A stretch of 64,000 nucleotides of DNA. Origin: Amorphus sp040750475 (GTDB taxonomy: Bacteria; Pseudomonadota; Alphaproteobacteria; Rhizobiales; Amorphaceae). The stretch spans positions 1 through 64,000 of the forward strand of contig NZ_JABJVY010000026.1 in the NCBI RefSeq assembly GCF_040750475.1. The letters are read 5' to 3'. The stretch's first letter is position 1. Every line of letters begins with the position of its first letter. Position numbers and translations under genes: made by a program. Shown here one piece after another: positions 1 through 9,014 of this stretch. The notes under the pieces are model-generated. The model was not told where the DNA came from. It searched no databases and saw only the letters and a program-made list of their open reading frames with translations.

Positions 1-63
1 AGGGCCAAACTCATCCTCGGTCGCGTCACGACAGACACGACCCGCGGAGTGACGGCCGCCTGA
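1..63 (+). CDS. Possible C-terminal tail of a gene cut by the window start
   Basis: Frame 1 is open from the first base and ends with TGA at 61-63, giving 20 residues that begin RAKLILGRV. The tail would be convergent with the M20 gene that follows. It is too short to assign to a family; a beta-strand-like hydrophobic run followed by a short polar tail is all that is visible. It could be chance, since 20 open codons are common in GC-rich DNA. Confidence 0.3.
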   Translation, partial: RAKLILGRVTTDTTRGVTAA

Positions 64-146
64 CCGCGTCGGGAGGCCTCGCCACGCCTTCCGACGCTCA
101 AGCAAACCACAAATCAAACACACAAGCGGAGTTTGAATCGCGACCC

Positions 147-1325
147 TCAGGCCGCCGCTTGCGCCGGTAGCGCCGTCTCGACGAGCTTGACCCAATAGGA
201 ACAGCCGTAGGGGATCACCTCGTCGTTGAAGTCGTAGCCGGGATTGTGCAAGGCCGCTCCCGGGCCGTTGCCGACGAACAGGAACGCGCCCGGCCGGGCT
301 TCCAGCATGAAGGAGAAATCCTCCGCGCCCATCATCGGCGCCGCCTCGGTGCCGACCCGCTCCGGCCCGGCGATCGCAGCCGCGACCTCGGCGGCAAAAG
401 CGGTTTCGTCCGTGTCGTTGATGACGACGGGATAGTTACGCTCGTAGCGAAGCGTCGCCGTCGCGCCGTAGGCGGCGGCCGTTGCCGGCACCAGCTCCTT
501 CAGGCGTGCTTCGACATGGTCGCGGACCTGCGGATCGAGGGTGCGGACGGTTCCGGCGAGACGGGCCTGCTGCGGGATAACGTTGTCCGTGTCTCCGGCA
601 TGAAACTGGGTGATCGACACCACCGCCGCCTTGAGCGGATCGACCGAACGCGACACCACCGACTGGACCGCGTTCACGATCGTGGAGCCGACCAGGATCG
701 GATCCACCGTCGTGTGGGGCCAGGCGGCGTGACCGCCAACCCCGTCCACGACGATCTCAATCAGATCCGCCGACGCCATGAAGGCCCCCGGGCGCACGGC
801 GAAGGTGCCGAGCGGAAGGTCCGGCAGATTGTGCAGGCCGAAGATCCGCTCGATTCCGAAGCGCTCCATGAGCCCATCGTCGAGCATCGCCTTGCCGCCG
901 GCACCGCCTTCTTCCGCCGGCTGGAAGATCACCGCGACGGTGCCGTCGAAGGCACGGGTTTCGGAGAGATAGCGCGCCGCCCCGAGCAGCATGGCGGAAT
1001 GCCCATCGTGGCCGCAGGCATGCATTTTGCCGGGAACGGTCGACGCGTAGGGCTTTCCGGTCGTCTCCGTTATCGGCAGCGCGTCCATGTCGGCGCGAAG
1101 CCCGATCACCCGGCCGGATCCCTTGGTGCGGCCATGGATGATGCCGACCACGCCCGTTTGCCCGATGCCGGTCACCACCTCGTCCACACCGAAGGAGCCG
1201 AGCAACTCCGCAACCCGCGCCGCCGTTCGATGGACATCGTAAAGGGTCTCGGGATGGCGATGGAAATCGTGACGCCAGGCGGTGATTTCCGGCAGGAGAT
1301 CGGAGAAGCGGTTGATGATCGGCAT
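147..1325 (-). CDS. M20 family amidohydrolase (hippurate hydrolase / N-acyl amino acid amidohydrolase type)
   Basis: The 392-residue product is a metal-dependent amidohydrolase expected to cleave an N-acyl amino acid or related amide in the cytoplasm. Visible M20D features are RADMDALP (about 78-84), the metal-binding stretch HACGHDGH (102-109), the catalytic glutamate pair in FQPAEEGG (about 135-141), GLHN near 162, and a late ALHNPGYDFND ligand segment. The length matches the family (about 385-400). The ATG at 1325 is preceded by a GGAG box about seven bases away. The gene stands alone, convergent with whatever ends at 63. Substrate cannot be read from the sequence; hippurate hydrolase, IAA-amino acid hydrolase and N-acetyl-diaminopimelate deacetylase annotations all share these motifs. 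Confidence 0.9.
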   Translation of the reverse strand: MPIINRFSDLLPEITAWRHDFHRHPETLYDVHRTAARVAELLGSFGVDEVVTGIGQTGVVGIIHGRTKGSGRVIGLRADMDALPITETTGKPYASTVPGKMHACGHDGHSAMLLGAARYLSETRAFDGTVAVIFQPAEEGGAGGKAMLDDGLMERFGIERIFGLHNLPDLPLGTFAVRPGAFMASADLIEIVVDGVGGHAAWPHTTVDPILVGSTIVNAVQSVVSRSVDPLKAAVVSITQFHAGDTDNVIPQQARLAGTVRTLDPQVRDHVEARLKELVPATAAAYGATATLRYERNYPVVINDTDETAFAAEVAAAIAGPERVGTEAAPMMGAEDFSFMLEARPGAFLFVGNGPGAALHNPGYDFNDEVIPYGCSYWVKLVETALPAQAAA

Positions 1326-1424
1326 CTGTAGCTCCGGTTGGCTCGAGCAGGATCGCGGACACGGGGAAACCGGGTCTTGCCTCCGTCCGCTCTACCACGA
1401 AATACGATCGACTTGTTCCAGAAC

Positions 1425-1523
1425 GCGTTTGCAGGCCAAGTGGAAACCGGTTGGCCGTCCGGAAACGCGTCGAAACAGAACTTAGACCCGCTCCGCAAGT
1501 CCGAGAAAAGGAAACGGATCTAA
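1425..1523 (+). repeat. Two-hairpin intergenic repeat, family A copy 1
   Basis: This is a diverged copy of the dispersed element. The first part holds the nested arms GGCCAA / TTGGCC inside GCGTTTGC / GGAAACGC. After the linker GTCGAAACAGAACT the second part opens with TAGACCCGCTCCGC and closes with a decayed arm ending GGATCTA. It lies between the 5' end of the M20 gene and the 3' end of the VOC gene. Confidence 0.8.
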
Positions 1524-1555
1524 AACGGCAGAATGGGCCGCCAAGGCGCACCGCG

Positions 1556-2497
1556 CTACGGAGCCGCGAGCCACGGCGGTTCGGCTTCCCTGGTCAGAAA
1601 GTGCATCATGCCAACACCCAGCGCAGGCGGAAAGCGAACGGAGACCCGGCCCGGTGCCACGTCGTCGGGCTCGATTTCCGCTTTTTCGAGCGTGGAGAGC
1701 ACCGGCGCAAGATCGCTCACACCGATGCCGTAGGCCGCCAGGAACGGCGCCGGCGGGACGGGCCCGGAAACCGCGACGCCCGCCATTTCCGGCCGACACA
1801 AGGTCACCCGGCCGCGCTCCAGCTTAAAGGTGCGTCCGCAGGCGACCGGCGAGGATCTCCGCCCCAGAAAGCGTTCCCAGCGCGTCGTGGCCGGCTCCAG
1901 GTCCGACACCGTCAGGATCTGATCCGTCAGGCTGTAGGCGCCGTTCGGGTGCTGCATCATCTCCGCGCGCCAATTGGCGGTTTCGGTGCGGTGCATGATA
2001 AACTGGATTCGCCCTTCCGCCATGGCGCCGGGCACGGTGCGCGCCACGGAAAATGCCAGGTCGACCTCGAAACCGTCCGGATCGGCATAGCAGCGTCTGA
2101 GATCGACGATCGGCTGCACCGCAAAGCCGGAGTTGGCGAGCCGCGCGCGCTCGTAGACGGCATCGCGGGTCGAGAACGTCACCAGGTGCACCCCGACATA
2201 GCGCTCCATCGCCTGCTCGAACTGACGCGCAAGCGTGGTCTCAGCCGTCTTGGCGAGAATCTGGACATAGCCCCTATGGAACATGAGGCAGTGATTCCCG
2301 GTCCCCGTCAGAACGGGTGGTCCACCCAGCGGATCGGGTGAGGTCAGCACCGTCCAGGGCGTGGTGATGAAGCCGAGCGCGCGCAGCGCTTTCGCGGCGG
2401 CCTCGTGATCCGGTACGAAATGCCCGACATGATCGAGGAAAATCGATCCAAGATCCGGTGGCACCTGACGATCTTCGCCGGCGGTCGGAGCGCTCAT
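1556..2497 (-). CDS. VOC-superfamily (glyoxalase-like) protein, two-domain
   Basis: The 313-residue protein looks like two vicinal-oxygen-chelate modules. The first begins at LDHVGHFVPD (about 22-31) and contains the GTGNHCLMF strand; the second follows the SLTDQILTVSD segment around residue 190. LDHVxxFVPD and late DPDGFEVDLAF are typical of glyoxalase-like domains. A GGAAGG ribosome site precedes the ATG at 2497. Members of this superfamily are metal-dependent lyases, dioxygenases or resistance proteins; nothing visible fixes the reaction. It may share a promoter region with nothing else, since the upstream neighbour benE is divergent and 530 bases away. Confidence 0.75.
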   Translation of the reverse strand: MSAPTAGEDRQVPPDLGSIFLDHVGHFVPDHEAAAKALRALGFITTPWTVLTSPDPLGGPPVLTGTGNHCLMFHRGYVQILAKTAETTLARQFEQAMERYVGVHLVTFSTRDAVYERARLANSGFAVQPIVDLRRCYADPDGFEVDLAFSVARTVPGAMAEGRIQFIMHRTETANWRAEMMQHPNGAYSLTDQILTVSDLEPATTRWERFLGRRSSPVACGRTFKLERGRVTLCRPEMAGVAVSGPVPPAPFLAAYGIGVSDLAPVLSTLEKAEIEPDDVAPGRVSVRFPPALGVGMMHFLTREAEPPWLAAP

Positions 2498-3027
2498 GAA
2501 GAGGCCTTCCCGTCGCTACGGCCCCCTTTCGGCGCAGGCCCCTCGTACAGTCTGAACTGACGCATCCCAAGACAACCAATTCCACACGCCAAAGATGTAT
2601 AAATATTAAAATAACAATTCAAAGACGCAACCTTTCTGGGCGCGGCCAGAAGTCTCCGGCCAACACTCCGAAGCCGTCGCGAACCGACAACCATAGTGCG
2701 TCCTTCGTGGATGCGCACATTCCGGCCGTGCCACGGTGGTATTGGACGCATCCGGTCCCGGTACCGAGCAATTGACTGCCATTATCCCGCATTGGACCAC
2801 GCCCGCCAAAGCGAAGCGAATCGTCATTTGGAGGCCGCACGTGCCGTTCGACTGAGTCACCAAACAGGCGGATCGCCCCCGACCGACCACGACCGAAACG
2901 CTTTGCGTCGCGTTCGGTTTCTGGCATCACCCAATCCGGTCGGGACGTCGAGGCGATCGCGGCTTTGATGTAACCTGTTCGGCCAGGGCCGACCTCGGCC
3001 ACCTACCTCTCGTTGTTCTGAGTCCAG
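2498..3027. other. Gene-free interval between divergent VOC gene and benE
   Basis: About 530 bases without a convincing coding region. The stretch around 2590-2625 is markedly AT-rich (ATAAATATTAAAATAAC) against a GC-rich background and is a plausible promoter zone for the minus-strand VOC gene. The short reading frames here show neither codon bias nor recognisable protein sequence. No strong hairpin or RNA gene was seen. Confidence 0.5.
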
Positions 3028-4251
3028 ATGCGTCTTTTTCCGCTCGAGCCCATCCGATGGCCGCCGCCCAGTCTTCGCGAGATCGCCCGGTCGATTTCGG
3101 CGGAGGGCGTTTCGGCGGCGCTGATCGCACTGATTCTGTCGGCGACCGGCACTTTCGCCATCCTCCTCACCATCGGCAGAGAAGCCGGCCTTCCGGCCGA
3201 TCTGATCGGATCGTTCGCGGCGGTGGTGTACGGCTTCGGCGGCGTGACCACGATCGTGGTGTCGCTGCTCTACCGCCAGCCCCTGACCGTGTTGTGGACG
3301 ATCACCGGCGCGACCTTGCTGCCCGCCGCGCTCACCCACATGAGCTTCCCGGAGGCGATGGGCGCCTGCATGGTGGCCGGTCTCGGAATGATGGCGCTCG
3401 GGCTGTCGGGTTCCATGCAGCAGGTAACGCGGCTGATCCCCTTGCCGATCGCGCTCGCCATGCTTCTCGGCGTTTTTCTGCCGTTCGGCACCGGAATGGT
3501 CAAAAGCGTGGTGGACCTACCCGAAGTCGCCGGCCCGACCGTTCTGGTCTATCTGATCTTCGCTGCGGTTCCCCGCATCGCTCGGCGGTGCCCGCCGGTG
3601 TTCGCCGCCCTGGTGGCGGGATTGATCGCGGTCGCGGTCTTCGACCCGGTCGCCGTCGGCGATTTGCCGACGCTCCACATCGTCGACCCGATCCTCGTCG
3701 TCCCGGAGTTCCGGCTGCAGGCGATTCTCAGCCTTGCCCCGGCGATGTTGCTCACCTCTGTCGCCATTCACAACGCACAGTCGATCGCGATCCTGAAATC
3801 GCGGGGATTCGAGCCGCCGGTCAACGGGCTCGTGACCGCGCTCGGGGCTCACAGCCTGGTGACGGCCTTGTTCGGCGGCGTGCCCGCGGCGATCGCCACG
3901 GTTCACACGGCACTGTTTTCCGCCGCCGGAGAGATGGACCGACGCTATGCCAACGCGGTCGTGTTCGGCGTGTTCGCCATCGTGCTCGGGCTGTGCGCCC
4001 CGATGGTTGCCAAGCTCGCGCTTGTTCTTCCCAACGGGTTCACGGTGACGCTGGCCGGACTCGCCCTTCTCGGTGTCCTGGAAGAGTCCCTCACCCAGGC
4101 GTTTTCCGGCCCGCATCGCTTTCCGGCCCTGGTGACGCTGCTCGTCTCCGCCTCCGGAATTGCCCCTTTCGGTCTCGCCGCCCCGTTCTGGGCGTTGGTT
4201 GCGGGCGTGAGCCTGGTCTGGCTGATCGACAGGCCGAAGAAAGAAGCCTAG
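3028..4251 (+). CDS. benE: BenE family benzoate/H+ symporter
   Basis: The 407-residue polytopic inner-membrane protein matches the BenE family in length and layout: roughly 12 hydrophobic segments, the early FAAVVYGFGGVTTIVVSLLY segment (about 64-83), a conserved TGATLLPAA turn near residue 93-101, and the late PFGLAAPFWALVAG segment before a short basic C-terminus. Characterised BenE proteins import benzoate with protons. No benzoate-degradation genes are nearby, so substrate is inferred from family only; a TetR gene follows on the same strand about 295 bases downstream and may be its regulator. The start at 3028 leaves a cytoplasmic N-terminal stretch of about 25 residues before the first membrane segment. 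Confidence 0.85.
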   Translation: MRLFPLEPIRWPPPSLREIARSISAEGVSAALIALILSATGTFAILLTIGREAGLPADLIGSFAAVVYGFGGVTTIVVSLLYRQPLTVLWTITGATLLPAALTHMSFPEAMGACMVAGLGMMALGLSGSMQQVTRLIPLPIALAMLLGVFLPFGTGMVKSVVDLPEVAGPTVLVYLIFAAVPRIARRCPPVFAALVAGLIAVAVFDPVAVGDLPTLHIVDPILVVPEFRLQAILSLAPAMLLTSVAIHNAQSIAILKSRGFEPPVNGLVTALGAHSLVTALFGGVPAAIATVHTALFSAAGEMDRRYANAVVFGVFAIVLGLCAPMVAKLALVLPNGFTVTLAGLALLGVLEESLTQAFSGPHRFPALVTLLVSASGIAPFGLAAPFWALVAGVSLVWLIDRPKKEA

Positions 4252-4395
4252 GTCATGGAACGGCGCCTACGCCTTGTTCCGGCGCGCGTTCGAAGTGCAA
4301 GGCAGTATCTACGTCGTCAAGATGGGTCCCTGGAGCGAACGAATTCCGACGCAAGCCGTTTCCCCACCGGTTGCAGAGGTTGCAGACTTCGCAGA

Positions 4396-4421
4396 GCGAA
4401 AATGACTGAGATCATTTTCGC
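4396..4421. promoter_or_regulatory. Perfect 10-bp palindrome upstream of the tetR-type gene
   Basis: GCGAAAATGA (4396-4405) and TCATTTTCGC (4412-4421) form a perfect inverted repeat with a six-base centre, 126 bases before the TetR-type start codon. Its symmetry fits a dimeric regulator operator. It could instead be the terminator stem of benE, but no clean T-run follows directly. The rest of the 4252-4546 interval is AT-rich near 4430-4460 and carries no gene. Confidence 0.5.
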
Positions 4422-4546
4422 ATTCCGCACGTTTCTTTAAAAATTTCTCATTTCGTCGCGACTTCGCACGCCAAAACGACGACCAACAGTTGCAAAGCCG
4501 TACGCTGTCGCGTTTGATAGTTTGAGATCCGACTGAAGGCCCACTC

Positions 4547-5173
4547 ATGCCGCAGATCAAGAAGCAGGCTGTTGCTGATGCGATCCTGCGTGGTGCGAGC
4601 AGGTTGTTTCGCGAACGCGGCTATAGCGGCACTTCGATGGCCGAAATCGCCCGGGCCGCAGACACATCCACCTCCAACATCTACGTCTATTTCCTCTCCA
4701 AGCTTGATATTTTGTTCGCCATCTACCAGCCTTGGCTGGACGAACATTTTCTCAAATTGGAACGAGACCTTGAACAGATCTCCGAGCCGGCCAACCGGCT
4801 CGAGCACATTCTTCTAACGCTTTGGCGCGATCTGCCGGCGGCAGACAACGGCTTCGCCAACAACATGATGCAGGCGCTGTCCACCGCCTGCCCGAACGAG
4901 CGTTACGATCCGGGCCTCCTGCAATGGATGGTAAAGCGCGTGTCGGCGTTGGTGCGCACCGCCCTACCGAGCGAACATGCCGGTCTCGCCGAGGATGATG
5001 ATCTAGCCCAGATCCTGGTGATGACCTTCGAAGGCTTTTCGATGAACCGCCAGTTGCCGGGTACCGCACCGACCATCGATCCGGCGGTGCGGTTGATGGT
5101 AGGACTATTGTTGGGCGATGCCGCAAGCAGCGGATCCCGCATACAGCCGGTACAGGTCACTTCAATCCGCTGA
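4547..5173 (+). CDS. TetR/AcrR family transcriptional regulator
   Basis: The 208-residue protein has the N-terminal TetR helix-turn-helix: a first helix AILRGASRLFRERGY (about 12-26), then SMAEIARAADTSTSNIYVYF, in which the recognition helix is followed by the usual Y-x-Y-F segment (about 30-49). The C-terminal 150 residues are the ligand/dimer domain, which is not recognisably tied to a substrate. GAAGG lies about nine bases before the ATG. Downstream of benE and co-directional, it may control that transporter; a palindrome at 4396-4421 is a candidate operator. Confidence 0.85.
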   Translation: MPQIKKQAVADAILRGASRLFRERGYSGTSMAEIARAADTSTSNIYVYFLSKLDILFAIYQPWLDEHFLKLERDLEQISEPANRLEHILLTLWRDLPAADNGFANNMMQALSTACPNERYDPGLLQWMVKRVSALVRTALPSEHAGLAEDDDLAQILVMTFEGFSMNRQLPGTAPTIDPAVRLMVGLLLGDAASSGSRIQPVQVTSIR

Positions 5174-5217
5174 CCCAATCCACATGTGAACGTTGCCGTT
5201 GCGGACGTGCGGTGTAA

Positions 5218-5937
5218 ATGTCCGCGCGCAAACCACACGTGATGGAAGACATGCCCGGTCCGATCCGCATCGCCCCTTCGATTCTCGCCTCCGACTTCTC
5301 CCGCCTTGGCGAGGAGGTCTCCGCCATCGACGCGGCTGGGGCGGACTATATCCACCTGGACGTGATGGATGGCCATTTCGTCCCCAACATCACATTCGGC
5401 CCGCCGGTGGTATCGGCGATCCGCTCCGCCTCCAAAAAAGTGTTCGATTGCCACCTGATGATCTCGCCGGCGGATCCCTATCTCTCCGCGTTCGCCGCCG
5501 CGGGCTCCGACATCATCACCGTGCACGCCGAAGCCGGCCCCCATCTGGACCGCTCCCTGCAAGCCATCCGGAGCATGGGAAAGCGCGCCGGTGTTTCGCT
5601 CAACCCCTCCACGCCGGAATCGGCGATCACCTACGTGCTCGACCGGATCGACCTCATCCTTCTGATGACGGTCAATCCCGGCTTTGGCGGCCAGGCCTTC
5701 ATCCCGGCGGTGACCGACAAGATCCGACGAATCGCTGAGATGATCGGCGACCGCCCCATTGAGATCGAGGTCGACGGGGGCATCACGGCGGAGACGGCCG
5801 GTATTGTGGCCGAGGCGGGCGCGACGGTACTGGTCGCAGGCTCTGCGGTCTTCAAGGCCGGCCCCGACGGCTATGGCGCCGCGATCGCCGATATCCGAGC
5901 GGCGGCCGAAGCAGGCGCAGCACGCCGGAATCGATAA
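5218..5937 (+). CDS. rpe: Ribulose-phosphate 3-epimerase
   Basis: Interconverts ribulose 5-phosphate and xylulose 5-phosphate (pentose phosphate and Calvin pathways). The TIM-barrel markers are all present: IAPSILASDF near the N-terminus, the metal-binding IHLDVMDGHFVPNITFGP, FDCHLMIS, VNPGFGGQAF and EVDGGI with the phosphate-binding AGATVLVAGSAVF segment. Length (239) is slightly above the usual 220-225 because this frame allows three starts: ATG at 5218, 5242 or 5251. The last, giving MPGPIRIAPS, matches typical family N-termini best, but no ribosome site clearly decides. It is convergent with the methyltransferase gene, whose stop lies 13 bases away. Confidence 0.95.
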   Translation: MSARKPHVMEDMPGPIRIAPSILASDFSRLGEEVSAIDAAGADYIHLDVMDGHFVPNITFGPPVVSAIRSASKKVFDCHLMISPADPYLSAFAAAGSDIITVHAEAGPHLDRSLQAIRSMGKRAGVSLNPSTPESAITYVLDRIDLILLMTVNPGFGGQAFIPAVTDKIRRIAEMIGDRPIEIEVDGGITAETAGIVAEAGATVLVAGSAVFKAGPDGYGAAIADIRAAAEAGAARRNR

Positions 5938-5950
5938 GCGTCTCAAAAAG

Positions 5951-6865
5951 CTACTTTTTCCGCTTGTCCGGCCCGGTCTTTTCGCCAGCCGAACGCTCGA
6001 CCGTCCCGAGCGCATCGGCCAGCCGGGCCGACGCCGACCCCGGCTTCAGGGGCTTTTGCTGGCTCTCGTGCGGGCGCCAGCCTGAGAGCGCGACCAGATC
6101 GAAGGTGGCGCGCAAGCGGCCATCGGGATCGGAAAACTGGTCCCGATAGATCGCATCGGCACGCGCCAAAACCTCACCCGGCAGCGGCCGCCGGTCGCGC
6201 CCGGAAAGGATGTTGGTCGCGCCCATCGCCCTGAGGTCCGCGACCAGATCGCCGAGACCGCCATAACGCACCGTGTAGCGGTCCACGTCGGCCACGGGGA
6301 TGGCGAACCCAGTCCGTTGCAGAAGGCCCGCCGCGTCGCGCAGATCGGCGAACGGGTGCACTCGCGGGCTTGCGCCTCCCCGGAGATCCGCCTCCGCCGC
6401 CATCAGCGCCGTGCGCAGCTCGATCAACGTCTCGCCGCCGCAAAAGGCAGCCAGAAACAGGCCGTCGGGCACCAGAATTTGAGCCACCTGAGCAAACAGG
6501 CCCGGCAAGTCCGACACGCTTTGCGCCTGCAGTAAAGAGACGACCAGGTCGGCGGAATTTGCCGCGAACGGCAAAGCCTCCTCGTCGAACACCAGGGCCG
6601 GGCCGCCATCGGCCGGATTGGCGACCAGACTGTCGGCACGCACCACCCGCTTCGCCCGCCCTTCGGCCAGAAGACGCGTCCCGAAGGCACCGGAATGCCC
6701 GCCGAGATCGATCGCGGTTTCGAAGCTGCGCTGAACGGCGGCCAGCCGGTCGAGCGTATCGTCGGCGGCCACCCTCATCAGAAAATCCGCGCCTTCGCGT
6801 GGCTCCGCGAGCGCGCGGCGCCTGCGCTTGGTCAGCAAGGCGCGGTCGAACAAATCGGCGGCCAT
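5951..6865 (-). CDS. SAM-dependent methyltransferase, BioC/NDUFAF5-like
   Basis: From the ATG at 6865 the product has 304 residues and begins MAADLFDRALL, the usual start of the alphaproteobacterial BioC-like family related to mitochondrial NDUFAF5. The glycine-rich SAM loop AIDLGGHSG (about 50-58) and the acidic LPFAANSADLVVS motif are visible; the LQAQSVSDLPG region replaces the usual LHWVNDLPG. An upstream in-frame ATG at 6925 would add 20 residues rich in small polar amino acids and is less likely. GGAAAG precedes 6865. It is divergent from comF. Function is inferred by family: methylation of a small acid or hydroxylation/assembly role in respiratory complex I. Confidence 0.8.
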   Translation of the reverse strand: MAADLFDRALLTKRRRRALAEPREGADFLMRVAADDTLDRLAAVQRSFETAIDLGGHSGAFGTRLLAEGRAKRVVRADSLVANPADGGPALVFDEEALPFAANSADLVVSLLQAQSVSDLPGLFAQVAQILVPDGLFLAAFCGGETLIELRTALMAAEADLRGGASPRVHPFADLRDAAGLLQRTGFAIPVADVDRYTVRYGGLGDLVADLRAMGATNILSGRDRRPLPGEVLARADAIYRDQFSDPDGRLRATFDLVALSGWRPHESQQKPLKPGSASARLADALGTVERSAGEKTGPDKRKK

Positions 6866-7021
6866 GGCAAATCCACTTTCCAATCCGTTGGCGGAACCCG
6901 ACCGCAAGCGCTCCGCCGGGACCATCGAGACGACCCGTGGCGAAGCTGCCCGTCGATCACGTTTTTCGACCCCTGATCGATTTCAGCCGAATTCCGCGTG
7001 CGGCAGAGCTACACTTTCTTC

Positions 7022-7837
7022 ATGTGGGAAGGCGACCCCGATCTTGCCGCCCCGCCGGAGCGGCGCCCAGGCGACAGTTTCGCCGCGCTCGTCGGCAGCG
7101 CCCGACGCGGCGGACGGATGTTGCTCGACCTGGTCGTTCCGCCGATCTGCGCGTCCTGCCGCATGCCGGTCGCCGATCAAACCGGGCTGTGTTCCGCCTG
7201 TTGGTCCAAACTCGCGCTTATCGAGCGGCCCTATTGCGAGCGGCTCGGCATTCCGTTCGCCTACGATCTCGGCCCCGGCGCGTTGTCGGCGGAAGCGATC
7301 GCCGCCCCGCCCCCGTTCGAGCGTTCCCGCGCGGTCGCCCGCTACGACGACATCGCCCGGCGACTGGTGCACGCCCTCAAATATCGCAACCGCCAGGAAA
7401 CGGCGATCTTGATGGGCCGGATGATGGCGCGGGCCGGCCAGGAGATCCTCGCCGACACCGATCTGATCGTCCCGATCCCCTTGCATCGAACCCGGCTGCT
7501 CCTGCGCGGCTTCAACCAATCCGCGGCGCTCGCCAAGGTGGTCGCGCGGGAGACGAACCGTCCGCTTTCCCTCGACGGGCTGTTGCGCGTGCGGGCGACC
7601 CGCCACCAGGTCGGCCTGAGTGCGCAGGAGCGTGAAAGCAACGTGCGCGGCGCCTTCCGCATTCGCCCGGAAGCGGCAATCGAGATCACCGGGCGCCGGC
7701 TTCTCCTCGTCGACGACGTCTTCACCTCCGGCGCCACCGTCACCGCTGCCGTGCGCGCCCTGAAGCGAGCAGGAGCGGCCTCCGTCGACGTCCTGGTCTT
7801 CGCCAGGGTTGTTGGCAAACTCGACCAACCCATATAA
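7022..7837 (+). CDS. comF: ComF family phosphoribosyltransferase-like protein
   Basis: ComF-family proteins combine a zinc finger with a PRTase fold; in competent species they help DNA uptake and otherwise their role is unclear. Here a four-cysteine finger (PPICASC about 37-43, then LCSACW) is followed by the helical RYDDIARRLVHALKY segment and the PRPP-loop LLLVDDVFTSGATVTAA near residue 235. The ATG at 7022 gives 271 residues; a GTG at 6998 in the same frame would add eight. It heads a run with grxC (41 bases later), a nitrilase and DUF1178, an order common in Rhizobiales. Confidence 0.9.
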   Translation: MWEGDPDLAAPPERRPGDSFAALVGSARRGGRMLLDLVVPPICASCRMPVADQTGLCSACWSKLALIERPYCERLGIPFAYDLGPGALSAEAIAAPPPFERSRAVARYDDIARRLVHALKYRNRQETAILMGRMMARAGQEILADTDLIVPIPLHRTRLLLRGFNQSAALAKVVARETNRPLSLDGLLRVRATRHQVGLSAQERESNVRGAFRIRPEAAIEITGRRLLLVDDVFTSGATVTAAVRALKRAGAASVDVLVFARVVGKLDQPI

Positions 7838-7878
7838 CCGGTTCGGTTCTTTCCCAAGATTCCGACCGAAAAAGCATC

Positions 7879-8145
7879 ATGGCAACCGTCACCATCTACA
7901 CAAGACAGTTCTGCGGCTTCTGCGATGCCGCCAAGCGCCTGCTCGATCAGAAGGGCATCGACTACGACGAGATCGATGCCACTTACGATCCGATCCGCAA
8001 GCGCGAGATGATCGAGCGCTCCAATGGCGGGCGAACCTTTCCGCAGATCTTCGTGGGTTCCGTCCACGTTGGCGGCTGCGACGAGCTCCACGCGCTGGAG
8101 CGCGACGGCAAGCTCGATCCGCTCGTCGCCGAGGCCCGGCAATGA
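7879..8145 (+). CDS. grxC: Glutaredoxin 3
   Basis: A small thiol-disulfide oxidoreductase (88 residues) that uses glutathione to reduce disulfides and deglutathionylate proteins in the cytoplasm. The active site is C-G-F-C (residues 12-15), a variant of the usual C-P-Y-C of Grx3. The cis-proline region TFPQIFVGSVHVGGCDEL carries the GSH-binding TFPQIF and GG-CDEL motifs. Its stop codon overlaps the next start (ATGA at 8142-8145), which implies translational coupling with the nitrilase-family gene. Confidence 0.95.
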   Translation: MATVTIYTRQFCGFCDAAKRLLDQKGIDYDEIDATYDPIRKREMIERSNGGRTFPQIFVGSVHVGGCDELHALERDGKLDPLVAEARQ

Positions 8146-9014
8146 CGACTGCGGAGGCGGAGGCAGACGGAACCGTTTGTGTCGCTGCGATCCAGATGCG
8201 CGGCACGACCGATGCTGCGCAGAACGGCGACGAGGCCGAACGGCTGATCCGGGAAGCCGCCCGCCAAGGCGCGGTCTACGTCCAGACCCCGGAAATCACC
8301 AATCTGGTCGACCGGGACGGCGCCCGCATGCGCGCGGCGATGCAGACGGAGGCCGACGATCCGACCCTTGCCCGGCTTTCCGCGCTCGCACGCGACCTCG
8401 GCATCCACATTCACATCGGCTCGCTCGCGCTGAAGGAAGGCGACGCCGCCGTCAACCGCGGATTTCTTGTGGGGCCGGATGGCTCGGTGCTGGCGCGCTA
8501 CGACAAGATTCACATGTTCGATGTCGACTTGCCGGACGGCGAATCCTGGCGGGAATCGCGGACCTATCGCCCGGGCGAGAAGGCCGTGGCGGTCGCCCTG
8601 CCGTTCGCCGGGCTCGGCATGACCATCTGCTACGATGTGCGTTTTCCAGTGCTCTATCGCGCGCTCGCCGTTGCCGGCGCCGATATTCTTACCGTTCCCG
8701 CCTGCTTCACCAAGCAGACCGGCGAGGCGCACTGGCACGTGCTCACCCGCGCCCGCGCGATCGAAACCGGCAGCTTCCTGATCGCCGCGACCCAGGGCGG
8801 CCATCACGAGGACGGACGCGACAGCTACGGCCACGCCATCGTCGTCGACCCTTGGGGCAAAGTCCTGGCGGAGGGTGACACCGACCCATGCGTGGTGGTC
8901 GCCGACCTCGACCTGACGCGGGTCGCCGCCGCGCGTCGGCGCATTCCCGCGCTTGCCAACGCCCGCACATTCGAAAAGCCCGAGACGATCGTCCGGGCGG
9001 AGGCGAACACGTGA
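8142..9014 (+). CDS. Carbon-nitrogen hydrolase (nitrilase superfamily, Nit1-like)
   Basis: The 290-residue protein carries the nitrilase catalytic triad: Glu51 in TPEIT, Lys122 in YDKIHMFD and Cys163 in ICYDVRFP. The YDKxHxFDVDLP and RFPxLYR context matches the Nit1/deaminated glutathione amidase branch, which repairs deaminated glutathione. Pairing with glutaredoxin fits a glutathione-linked role. The start chosen is the ATG overlapping grxC's stop; reading frame extends far upstream but inside grxC. The 3' end overlaps the next gene's GTG (9011) by four bases. Confidence 0.92.
   Translation: MTTAEAEADGTVCVAAIQMRGTTDAAQNGDEAERLIREAARQGAVYVQTPEITNLVDRDGARMRAAMQTEADDPTLARLSALARDLGIHIHIGSLALKEGDAAVNRGFLVGPDGSVLARYDKIHMFDVDLPDGESWRESRTYRPGEKAVAVALPFAGLGMTICYDVRFPVLYRALAVAGADILTVPACFTKQTGEAHWHVLTRARAIETGSFLIAATQGGHHEDGRDSYGHAIVVDPWGKVLAEGDTDPCVVVADLDLTRVAAARRRIPALANARTFEKPETIVRAEANT

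Noticed and set aside
246..1331. Long plus-strand open frame opposite the M20 amidohydrolase
   Set aside because: It is a shadow of the minus-strand gene: very Arg/His/Gly-rich, with no family sequence and no ribosome site.
7809..8141. N-terminal extension of the nitrilase-family frame through grxC
   Set aside because: The extension is out of frame with grxC and Arg/His-rich; the ATG overlapping the grxC stop gives the family N-terminus.
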